Of a stretch of DNA of 7,827 nucleotides, positions 1 to 4,689 are shown piece by piece. Source of the stretch: Oscillospiraceae bacterium (GTDB lineage Bacteria > Bacillota > Clostridia > Oscillospirales > Oscillospiraceae). Below the pieces are notes generated by a model. The model searched no databases and was not told where the DNA came from. It saw only the letters and a program-made list of their open reading frames with translations. The translations under genes and the position numbers were made by a program. The stretch spans positions 1 through 7,827 of the forward strand of contig JAEDFW010000080.1 in the NCBI GenBank assembly GCA_016297855.1, given 5' to 3'. Position 1 is the stretch's first letter. Each line of letters opens with the position of its first letter.

Positions 1-62
1 GTTTCATAGTGCTTGATCTGAGAACGGATGATCTTCGAAATCTCTTCCGGTCTGAGTTCCAT
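1..62 (-). CDS. atpA: ATP synthase F1 subunit alpha, N-terminal fragment
   Basis: This is the first 20 codons of the alpha subunit, cut by the window edge. The translated start MELRPEEISKII followed by RSQIKHYE is the typical alpha N-terminal helix, which contacts the delta subunit at the top of F1. The alpha subunit forms the alpha3beta3 catalytic hexamer in the cytoplasm and binds non-catalytic nucleotide; those domains lie outside the window. The ATG start at 62-60 has only a weak GGTG ribosome binding site five bases upstream. The gene follows atpH by 49 bases, as in most bacterial atp operons. Identity rests on the short N-terminus plus gene order, which together are convincing. Confidence 0.9.
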   Translation of the reverse strand, partial: MELRPEEISKIIRSQIKHYE

Positions 63-89
63 GGTTTCACCAGCTTTCGGTTATTGGTC

Positions 90-113
90 AGAGCGGTGCG
101 AAAGGCACGCTCT
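90..113 (-). other. Hairpin in atpH-atpA junction mRNA
   Basis: In the minus-strand transcript, AGAGCG pairs with CGCTCT, and an inner TGC pairs with GCA next to one bulged C, closing a five-base loop. The hairpin begins inside the atpH stop codon and ends 27 bases before the atpA start. There is no U-tract, so it is not a terminator. It could affect mRNA processing or relative expression of the F1 genes. Role is inferred only from position. Confidence 0.35.
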
Positions 114-651
114 AAAGAACGGTGTTGCGAAGCTTGCGCGAGAGCGCGTCGAGGTGGTACTGCACCGAACCGTCCAGCTGGCGGTCGGGCAGCTCCAGCC
201 GGATACCGCCGAGCAGGCGCGCATCGACGCATACGCTCAGCTCAATGGTCTTACCGGTCATGGAGGCAATCTTCTGCCGCAGCTTTTCCTGCAGCTCGTT
301 TCGAAGCGGCACAGCGGACACCGCACGCACAGCGAGGATGCCATGATCGTCGTTGTACCGGCGTTTATACTCATGCGCACAGTCGGGCAGCTGCCGGATG
401 GTGCCATTGTCGCACAGCAGCTTCATAAAGTTGCGTGTGTACAGGTGTACCTGATCGCCCCAGGCCTCGTCAATGAGCTGGCGGCGCTCTTCCTTTGTGA
501 TCGCGGGATTGGCCAGCAGTTTGCCGTAGCCGGGATTGTCGGCAAAGACGCTGCTTACCAGCTGCAGATCACGAAGAATCTCCTCCACCAGCTGTTCGTT
601 CAGCGCCAGATCATACAGCGCACCGCCGTAGGTTTTGGCAGTATCCGTCAT
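112..651 (-). CDS. atpH: ATP synthase F1 subunit delta
   Basis: A 179-residue protein, the usual length for bacterial delta (OSCP homologue). Delta sits on top of F1 and ties the alpha3beta3 head to the b-subunit peripheral stalk. The N-terminal part (about residues 5-110) is helical and starts with the family-like TAKTYGGALYDLA. The C-terminal part ends with the characteristic DGSVQYHLDALSRKL, resembling the family pattern of Asp-Gly-Ser followed by a Leu-rich helix. The ATG at 651-649 overlaps the atpF stop by four bases (ATGA), so translation is probably coupled. A G-rich stretch (GGGG) about nine bases upstream may serve as ribosome binding site. Nothing unusual is seen apart from the hairpin straddling its stop codon. 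Confidence 0.93.
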   Translation of the reverse strand: MTDTAKTYGGALYDLALNEQLVEEILRDLQLVSSVFADNPGYGKLLANPAITKEERRQLIDEAWGDQVHLYTRNFMKLLCDNGTIRQLPDCAHEYKRRYNDDHGILAVRAVSAVPLRNELQEKLRQKIASMTGKTIELSVCVDARLLGGIRLELPDRQLDGSVQYHLDALSRKLRNTVL

Positions 652-1151
652 GCCTCATCCCCCAGTTCTTCGATGAACTGCTCGATGAGACGCTCATGAT
701 CCTCGGCCTTCAGCTCCTTGCTGACGACCTTGGAGGCGATGCTGACGGCAAGATCAGAAATCTCGCCCTTCATCTCGTTCACAGCCTTGCGGCGCTCAAG
801 CTCGATATCGGCTTCGGCCTTCTGCTTCATGGCCGCAGCCTCGGCCTGCGCGGAGGTGATGAGCGCATCAGACTGCGCGCGGGCACTTTCCATCGCGCGC
901 TGCGTGATGGCCTCTGCCTCGGCGTTGGCCGTGAGCAGATGCGCTTCATAATCGGTCTTGGCAGTCTGCGCGTCGAGCTTGGCTTTGTCGGCTTCATCGT
1001 AGATCGCATCGACCTCGGCCTGACGCTTGGCAAGGATGTTCTTGATGGGCTTGAACAAAAAGCGCTTGAACAGGTAGAGCTGAATGAACAGATTCAAAAT
1101 CTGGGCGATAAACGTCCAGCCATTAAAGGCAACCAGAGATTGATAGTCCAA
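648..1151 (-). CDS. atpF: ATP synthase Fo subunit b
   Basis: A 167-residue b subunit, the peripheral-stalk stator linking Fo to F1. It has one N-terminal membrane helix (about residues 8-28), then FLFKPI at 31-36, matching the conserved Phe-x-(Trp/Phe)-Lys-Pro-(Ile/Leu) turn of b subunits. A long, charged, Ala/Glu/Lys/Arg-rich helix follows to the C-terminus, expected to form the right-handed coiled-coil dimer and meet delta. The predicted start is TTG (1151-1149): it is the only sensible start before the membrane helix, and AAAGGAG lies nine bases upstream. The gene sits between atpE and atpH and overlaps atpH by four bases. No second b or b' gene is visible here. Confidence 0.93.
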   Translation of the reverse strand: MDYQSLVAFNGWTFIAQILNLFIQLYLFKRFLFKPIKNILAKRQAEVDAIYDEADKAKLDAQTAKTDYEAHLLTANAEAEAITQRAMESARAQSDALITSAQAEAAAMKQKAEADIELERRKAVNEMKGEISDLAVSIASKVVSKELKAEDHERLIEQFIEELGDEA

Positions 1152-1160
1152 AGCTGTTCA

Positions 1161-1167
1161 CTCCTTT
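1161..1167 (-). promoter_or_regulatory. Ribosome binding site of atpF (decides TTG start)
   Basis: The minus strand reads AAAGGAG nine bases before TTG. No in-frame ATG or GTG lies between this site and the membrane helix, so the TTG at 1151 is the supported initiation codon. Confidence 0.8.
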
Positions 1168-1189
1168 CAGAACGTAGTTTCCCGGGAGC

Positions 1190-1453
1190 TTACAGCATGC
1201 CAAGGAACAGGTTGGGCGCGACGAAGATCAGAAGCAGGCCCGTAACGAAGCCGTAGATACCGGTGGTCTCAGACAGCGCGACGCCCAGCAGCAGCGTGGA
1301 CGTGACGTCGCCCTTGCTTTCCGGCTGACGGGAGACGGCCTCGACGGCCTTGCCGGCAGCGTAGCCTTCACCGATACCAGGGCCGATACCGGCGATCAGG
1401 GCAAGACCGGCGCCGATTGCGCAGCCCATGAGAACGATTGCTCTTTCCAACAT
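1190..1453 (-). CDS. atpE: ATP synthase Fo subunit c (two-carboxylate, Na+-type site)
   Basis: An 87-residue proteolipid with two membrane helices joined by a polar loop containing RQP (42-44). It forms the rotor ring that carries ions through Fo. Helix 1 has the Gly-rich packing motif AGIGPGIGEG, and helix 2 has the ion-carrying carboxylate in LSETTGIYG. Aligned by eye to my memory of the Ilyobacter tartaricus c subunit (three-residue offset), Gln32 is Glu29 here, Glu65 is Glu62, Ser66 is Thr63, Thr67 is Thr64 and Tyr70 is Tyr67. Hydroxyl side chains after the carboxylate are typical of Na+-binding rings. Two glutamates resemble the two-carboxylate Na+ site described for Fusobacterium nucleatum. 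Na+ coupling is an inference. The start is ATG with a strong GGAGGA seven bases upstream, fitting the high copy number of this subunit. Confidence 0.95.
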   Translation of the reverse strand: MLERAIVLMGCAIGAGLALIAGIGPGIGEGYAAGKAVEAVSRQPESKGDVTSTLLLGVALSETTGIYGFVTGLLLIFVAPNLFLGML

Positions 1454-1501
1454 AATTGAATCCTCCTAATTTTGCGTTTCACAAGTATTGTTTCGCAGCA
1501 G

Positions 1502-2245
1502 TTATTCCGCCGCGCTTGCTATGAACATCATGGTCAGCATGCAGAAGATGAATGCCTGCATAAAACTGCCGAACCAGTCGAAATACAGCGAGATGACCGC
1601 CGGCACGCCGACCGTTAAGAATGGGATGGCACCGAGAATCTCTCCCACCGCGCCGGGCAGCCACCCGAACAGCGCGTGGTTGGCCGCAACAAGCGCCGCG
1701 TAGACCAGCGCCGTGATAACCGTACCGGAGACGATATTGCCGAAATGACGGAACGCCATCGAGATCGGCGTAAATACCTCGCCCAGTACGTTAAACGGTG
1801 CCATCACAAAGATGGGGTCACAGAAGCCCTTGAGATAGCCGCCGATGCCGTTCGTGCGAATCTTCGTTGCGGTGATGATGACAAAAACCACAATGGCCCA
1901 GGCCATCGTCGTGGACACGTCGGCGGTCGGCGACCACAGACCCACGAGCGAGGCAAGGCTCGAACAAAGCGACAGCGCGAAAATGGACGCGATAAACGGC
2001 GTATAATGCGCCCATTTTTCACCCATATTGTTGCGGACAAAATTCTCAGCCGTTTTGACGATGAATTCCGCCGCAGCCTGCCGCTTGGAAATATTTTTGA
2101 CCTTGAGATCATGCGTCAGCCAGATACAAACGAGCGTAAGTACCAGCATGACGCCCCATGTCACGACAAGCGACGCCGTGATGGGGATGCCGCCGAAGAT
2201 GGGAATGATAAAATAGATCGGCGCGCCCTGAATATTGACGTTCAT
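1502..2245 (-). CDS. atpB: ATP synthase Fo subunit a
   Basis: A 247-residue multi-span membrane protein, the stator channel subunit that passes ions to and from the c ring. The essential arginine is Arg166 in SMAFRHFGN, equivalent to Arg210 of E. coli in LRLFGN; here the next residue is His167 rather than the usual Leu. Hydrophobic spans are visible around 10-42, 82-104, 113-127, 143-160, 170-192 and 205-243. The usual N-terminal domain is short, as in many Firmicutes. The ATG overlaps the atpI stop by four bases (ATGA), and a strong AGGAGG lies just upstream inside atpI. A 48-base gap separates it from atpE. Identity is firm from the arginine motif and gene order. Confidence 0.95.
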   Translation of the reverse strand: MNVNIQGAPIYFIIPIFGGIPITASLVVTWGVMLVLTLVCIWLTHDLKVKNISKRQAAAEFIVKTAENFVRNNMGEKWAHYTPFIASIFALSLCSSLASLVGLWSPTADVSTTMAWAIVVFVIITATKIRTNGIGGYLKGFCDPIFVMAPFNVLGEVFTPISMAFRHFGNIVSGTVITALVYAALVAANHALFGWLPGAVGEILGAIPFLTVGVPAVISLYFDWFGSFMQAFIFCMLTMMFIASAAE

Positions 2246-2658
2246 TGATTGTCCGCCTCCTCCTGCGGTTTTGCCTTTTCAGGCCGATAGATCCCGAGCA
2301 GCCGCATGGCAAAAATCACGATCTGCGGCATGAACAGCGGAATGATGGCTGCCAGCGGATGAAAGCACGGAATCAGAACGCCCAGTACGATGCACGCCAC
2401 ATACAAAAGCATCCGTCCGGTGTAGGAGCTGTGCATGAAGCGCTTGACATTTTCGCCCTTTTCCACGGCCTTCTGCACCGTAAGCCCCAGCAAAAAGAAG
2501 TTGCCCACGGCGAACACCGTGCCAAGCAGCGCGCCAAGCACTACCGTATAATCAAACCGCCGACACAGTGCGAAGATCACGCACATGACAACGTCCGCGA
2601 TCAAAACGCCCACGGCGATATGCAGCGTTTCCTGCATTACAGCTTTTTGAATTTTCAA
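2242..2658 (-). CDS. atpI: AtpI-like ATP synthase subunit I
   Basis: A 138-residue integral membrane protein with four hydrophobic segments (about 12-31, 38-60, 81-98 and 101-122) and a charged C-terminal tail. This size and topology, and the place directly before atpB, match the ATP synthase I family. AtpI proteins are reported to assist c-ring assembly in some Na+-coupled synthases, and a role in Mg2+ supply has also been proposed; the job here is inferred. The predicted start is TTG (2658-2656), eight bases after GGAGGG. An in-frame ATG exists at codon 8 (2637-2635) but has no ribosome binding site. Sequence similarity across this family is low, so the assignment rests mainly on topology and context. 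Confidence 0.8.
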   Translation of the reverse strand: MKIQKAVMQETLHIAVGVLIADVVMCVIFALCRRFDYTVVLGALLGTVFAVGNFFLLGLTVQKAVEKGENVKRFMHSSYTGRMLLYVACIVLGVLIPCFHPLAAIIPLFMPQIVIFAMRLLGIYRPEKAKPQEEADNQ

Positions 2659-2666
2659 TTCGGATT

Positions 2667-2672
2667 CCCTCC
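2667..2672 (-). promoter_or_regulatory. Ribosome binding site of atpI (decides TTG start)
   Basis: The minus strand reads GGAGGG eight bases before TTG at 2658. The alternative ATG at 2637 has only an A-rich stretch in front of it, so TTG is preferred. Confidence 0.75.
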
Positions 2673-2682
2673 AAAATTACGC

Positions 2683-2958
2683 TCAGTCATGGCGGTTGAA
2701 ACCGGTCGAAGCCGGTGGGTCACCGCGCTTCTGCTCAGAAGAAAGCAGCCTGCGGCAGAAACGCACCACACTGCACCCGGCGCAGACCAGCCCCATGACG
2801 ATGGCGGCGAGCATGACCCAGACGCCCCATCCGCAGCGTGTTTGCAAAAGATGGGCGAGGTAGATCAGCACCAGCGGCGGCGTAATAACCATAAAGCCAA
2901 GCTGGCCGACCAATGAGGCTGCGCGCATGATTCTCTGAAATGTGCGCAGATTGCGCAT
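2683..2958 (-). CDS. AtpZ-like small membrane protein, first gene of the atp operon
   Basis: A 91-residue protein with a positively charged N-terminus, two membrane helices (about 14-36 and 45-67) and a short polar tail. Small two-helix proteins in this position are usually AtpZ, the 'ATPase gene 1' family, which acts with AtpI and has been linked to Mg2+/Ca2+ transport or Fo assembly. The Gly and Pro positions in the hairpin (SLVGQLGFMVITPP) resemble that family, but I cannot confirm it by search. The ATG at 2958-2956 is chosen because GGAGAG lies six bases upstream. A longer reading frame to 3042 would cross the promoter and has no ribosome binding site. The gene ends 24 bases before atpI. 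Confidence 0.72.
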   Translation of the reverse strand: MRNLRTFQRIMRAASLVGQLGFMVITPPLVLIYLAHLLQTRCGWGVWVMLAAIVMGLVCAGCSVVRFCRRLLSSEQKRGDPPASTGFNRHD

Positions 2959-2964
2959 GCTAAA

Positions 2965-2970
2965 CTCTCC
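2965..2970 (-). promoter_or_regulatory. Ribosome binding site of the atpZ-like gene
   Basis: The minus strand reads GGAGAG (within GGGGAGAG) six bases before the ATG at 2958. It fixes the start at this ATG rather than at upstream codons of the same frame. Confidence 0.7.
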
Positions 2971-2989
2971 CCTATAAACATTTAAACAA

Positions 2990-3018
2990 ATTCTAGCATA
3001 ACTGACGCGGATTCGCAA
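2990..3018 (-). promoter_or_regulatory. Predicted sigma-A promoter of the atp operon
   Basis: The minus strand has -35 TTGCGA (3018-3013, four of six consensus bases), a 17-base spacer, and -10 TAGAAT (2995-2990) preceded by TGC, an extended -10. The expected transcript start is near 2983, giving a leader of about 25 bases before the first ATG. No attenuator or riboswitch fits in so short a leader. A perfect TTGACA occurs slightly upstream (3042-3037) but has no -10 at proper distance. Confidence 0.65.
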
Positions 3019-3073
3019 GAGACAAAGACGGCAGAGTGTCAAAAATGCGCGGACATGTTGTTAAGAATTCTGG

Positions 3074-3102
3074 TGGAAAAACTGCGCGCGCAGTGTTATA
3101 CT
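3074..3102 (+). promoter_or_regulatory. Predicted promoter of the small-ORF/LOG operon
   Basis: A -35 TGGAAA (3074-3079, four of six), a 17-base spacer and -10 TATACT (3097-3102, five of six) preceded by TGT, an extended -10. The transcript would start near 3109, so the leader is only about 16 bases and the ribosome binding site (AGGAGG, 3112-3117) lies almost at the 5' end. It is divergent from the atp promoter, and the two -35 boxes are about 55 bases apart. A palindrome fills its spacer. Confidence 0.65.
3081..3094 (+). promoter_or_regulatory. 14-bp perfect palindrome inside promoter spacer, candidate operator
   Basis: The sequence ACTGCGCGCGCAGT is identical to its reverse complement. 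It lies between the -35 and -10 boxes of the plus-strand promoter and touches the TG of the extended -10. That is a classic position for a dimeric repressor, or for a regulator that changes spacer geometry. The alternating GC core could also adopt unusual DNA structure. No regulator gene is present in this window, so the binding protein is unknown. Confidence 0.5.
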
Positions 3103-3124
3103 GAACGCAACAGGAGGATGAAGC

Positions 3125-3322
3125 ATGGAACAGATGTTTAATGGCTACTGCCGCTCGCAGGATCAGGCCCGGCTCGTACTGTGCGAGCTGGATGAAGGTG
3201 AGGCGGAGATCGACTGCAATTTCACTGACTGCGTATACCGCGCCAACTGCCAGATCGGCCGCGCCATTGCCGCTTGGCTGCGGGAAAACGGATATACTGT
3301 CAGTGTTCCCGGCAAAGAATAA
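3125..3322 (+). CDS. Small cysteine-rich protein of unknown function
   Basis: A 65-residue acidic protein I cannot assign to a family with confidence. It has five cysteines (9, 20, 31, 36, 42). The last three form Cys-x4-Cys-x5-Cys in DCNFTDCVYRANCQIG, followed by a predicted helix (about 43-55) and a short beta-like tail. There is no signal peptide or membrane segment, so it is probably cytoplasmic. The cysteines might bind a metal, but the spacing does not match a zinc ribbon I know. The gene is well supported: promoter, strong AGGAGG seven bases before the ATG, and a start 22 bases upstream of a second gene on the same strand. It is probably cotranscribed with the LOG-family gene. Confidence 0.75.
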   Translation: MEQMFNGYCRSQDQARLVLCELDEGEAEIDCNFTDCVYRANCQIGRAIAAWLRENGYTVSVPGKE

Positions 3323-3344
3323 GATAACCGCAAAGGAGCCAAAA

Positions 3345-3920
3345 ATGCAGATTTGTCTTTACGGTGCGTCCAGCAATGAGCTGGATGCGGTCTATCTCAA
3401 CAGCGCGTATGAATTGGGTCTCATGATTGCGCAGCGCGGCCATGCACTGGTCTATGGAGCAGGCGCGCAGGGTGTGATGGGCGCTGCAGCGCGCGGCGTG
3501 CACGACGGCGGCGGCAGGATCACCGGCGTTGCGCCGAATTTCTTGAATGTCGACGGTATTTTGTATGACCGCTGTGACGATCTGATCTTTACGCAAACAA
3601 TGGCTGAACGCAAGAGCATCATGGCAAAGCGGGCCGATGCGTTCATTATGGCGCCGGGCGGCGTGGGTACATTCGAGGAATTCTTTGAAATTCTGACGCT
3701 CAAGCAGCTCGGCCGGCACAACCCGCCCATTGCCGTATATAATGTGAACGGCTATTACGCGCCGATGCAGCACATGATGGAGCACGCGGTGTCAGAGCGG
3801 TTTGTGCGTGAACCGTGCCTGCAGATCTACCGGCTGTTTTCCGAGCCGGAAGCGCTTCTGGACTACATTGAGCGCTATGATGCGCAGGCGATCGATGTGC
3901 GGCATCTGAAAAATATCTGA
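3345..3920 (+). CDS. LOG-family nucleotide 5'-monophosphate phosphoribohydrolase
   Basis: A 191-residue Rossmann-fold protein of the LOG/TIGR00730 family (lysine-decarboxylase-like fold, not a decarboxylase). Members cleave the N-glycosidic bond of (cytokinin) nucleoside 5'-monophosphates to free base and ribose 5-phosphate. Seen in order: N-terminal strand QICLYGASS; nucleotide-binding loop YGAGAQGVMG (38-46), where family members usually have Tyr-Gly-Gly-Gly; MAERK (86-90) with the conserved Arg89; and the signature PGGVGTFEE (104-112) with Glu112 as expected catalytic acid. The ATG at 3345 has AAGGAG six bases upstream, and length from it matches the family; the in-frame extension upstream overlaps the small gene and is not used. 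The true bacterial substrate is unknown and need not be a cytokinin nucleotide. Confidence 0.9.
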   Translation: MQICLYGASSNELDAVYLNSAYELGLMIAQRGHALVYGAGAQGVMGAAARGVHDGGGRITGVAPNFLNVDGILYDRCDDLIFTQTMAERKSIMAKRADAFIMAPGGVGTFEEFFEILTLKQLGRHNPPIAVYNVNGYYAPMQHMMEHAVSERFVREPCLQIYRLFSEPEALLDYIERYDAQAIDVRHLKNI

Positions 3921-3921
3921 A

Positions 3922-3958
3922 AAAAAGCGTCTGCAGAAGAGTTCCGCAGACGCTTTTT
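3922..3958. terminator. Bidirectional intrinsic terminator between convergent genes
   Basis: A 13-bp perfect stem (AAAAAGCGTCTGC with GCAGACGCTTTTT) closes an 11-base loop. The T-run on the plus side and the A-run that reads as T on the minus side let it act in both directions. It begins one base after the LOG-family stop and ends two bases before the stop of the convergent dehydrogenase gene, so it serves both. Confidence 0.92.
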
Positions 3959-3960
3959 GA

Positions 3961-4689
3961 TTATAGAAACGGCTCTTTTCCTGCGCGGTGGACGCAGATC
4001 TCGTCGATCACTGCGTTTGTCCGGTGTAACAGCAGAAACGCGGCGATCTCGGCGATATCCTCGGGCAGGATCATGTCCTCGCCCGTAAGATCGGGCCGCG
4101 AAATGCGCACCATGTCGGTAAATACGCCGCCAGGGCTGATCAGATGCACGCGCACGCCGTCGCGATAGAGCTCGCTGGCGAGTGATTTGGTAAAACCGGC
4201 CAGCGCGTGCTTGGACGCCGAGTAGGCGCTCTGCAGCGGATACCCCTTGTGGGCGTTGACTGAAGCGATGTTCAGGATCGTGCCACAGGGCGATCTGCGC
4301 AGAAGCGGCAGCGCTGCCTGACACATCAGGTACGGTGCGCGGCAGTTGAGCGCCATGATACGGTCAAATTCGGCCATTGTGGTTTTTTCAAACGGACACG
4401 AGAGCGCCATACCGGCGTTGTTTACCAGAATATCCAGCCGGCCGAACTGTGCCGTAACCTGTGAAACACACTGCGCGATGTACGCGTCATCCAGAAGATC
4501 GCCAGGCAGCAGCAGCGCCTGCATGCCACATCCTGCCAGCGAAGCGGCAGTTTTTTTCAGCTTTTCCATATCGCGGCCCATCAGTGCGAGATTCACGCCC
4601 TCCTGGGCAAGCCTGCGCACAATGCACGAGCCGATGCCGCCACTCGCGCCCGTAATGAGCGCGACGGTTCCGTTCAGCGCCTGCGTCAT
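3961..4689 (-). CDS. Short-chain dehydrogenase/reductase (classical SDR)
   Basis: A 242-residue NAD(P)-dependent oxidoreductase of the classical SDR family. The cofactor motif TGASGGIG is at 13-20, Arg39 after the second strand hints at NADP(H), Asp64 is the adenine-contacting acidic residue, and NNAG is at 90-93. The catalytic set Asn115, Ser143, Tyr156 and Lys160 (YSASK) is complete. The C-terminus ends in ICVHRAGKEPF and lacks the usual FabG-like Gly-Gly ending, so a fatty-acid synthesis role is not supported. The substrate cannot be named. The ATG overlaps the stop of the phosphohexomutase gene by four bases (ATGA), with no clear ribosome binding site, which points to translational coupling and perhaps a shared pathway. 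Confidence 0.88.
   Translation of the reverse strand: MTQALNGTVALITGASGGIGSCIVRRLAQEGVNLALMGRDMEKLKKTAASLAGCGMQALLLPGDLLDDAYIAQCVSQVTAQFGRLDILVNNAGMALSCPFEKTTMAEFDRIMALNCRAPYLMCQAALPLLRRSPCGTILNIASVNAHKGYPLQSAYSASKHALAGFTKSLASELYRDGVRVHLISPGGVFTDMVRISRPDLTGEDMILPEDIAEIAAFLLLHRTNAVIDEICVHRAGKEPFL

Noticed and set aside
28..699. Long plus-strand open frame of 223 codons opposite atpH
   Set aside because: It lies antisense to a clearly identified delta subunit, shows no recognisable domain or ribosome binding site, and is a shadow of GC-rich codon use.
2959..3042. N-terminal extension of the atpZ-like gene to 3042
   Set aside because: The extension would cover the predicted promoter and has no ribosome binding site, while the ATG at 2958 has a well-spaced one.
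3037..3042. Perfect minus-strand TTGACA as -35 box for the atp operon
   Set aside because: No -10-like hexamer occurs 16-18 bases downstream. The nearby TTGCGA/TAGAAT pair fits better.
3293..3298. TATACT inside the small gene as an internal promoter for the LOG-family gene
   Set aside because: There is no -35 match at a proper distance (the nearest TTGGCT has a 13-base spacer), and the gene is well placed for cotranscription from 3102.
3141..3344. N-terminal extension of the LOG-family gene to 3141
   Set aside because: It overlaps the small Cys-rich gene in another frame. The family N-terminus and a ribosome binding site both support the ATG at 3345.
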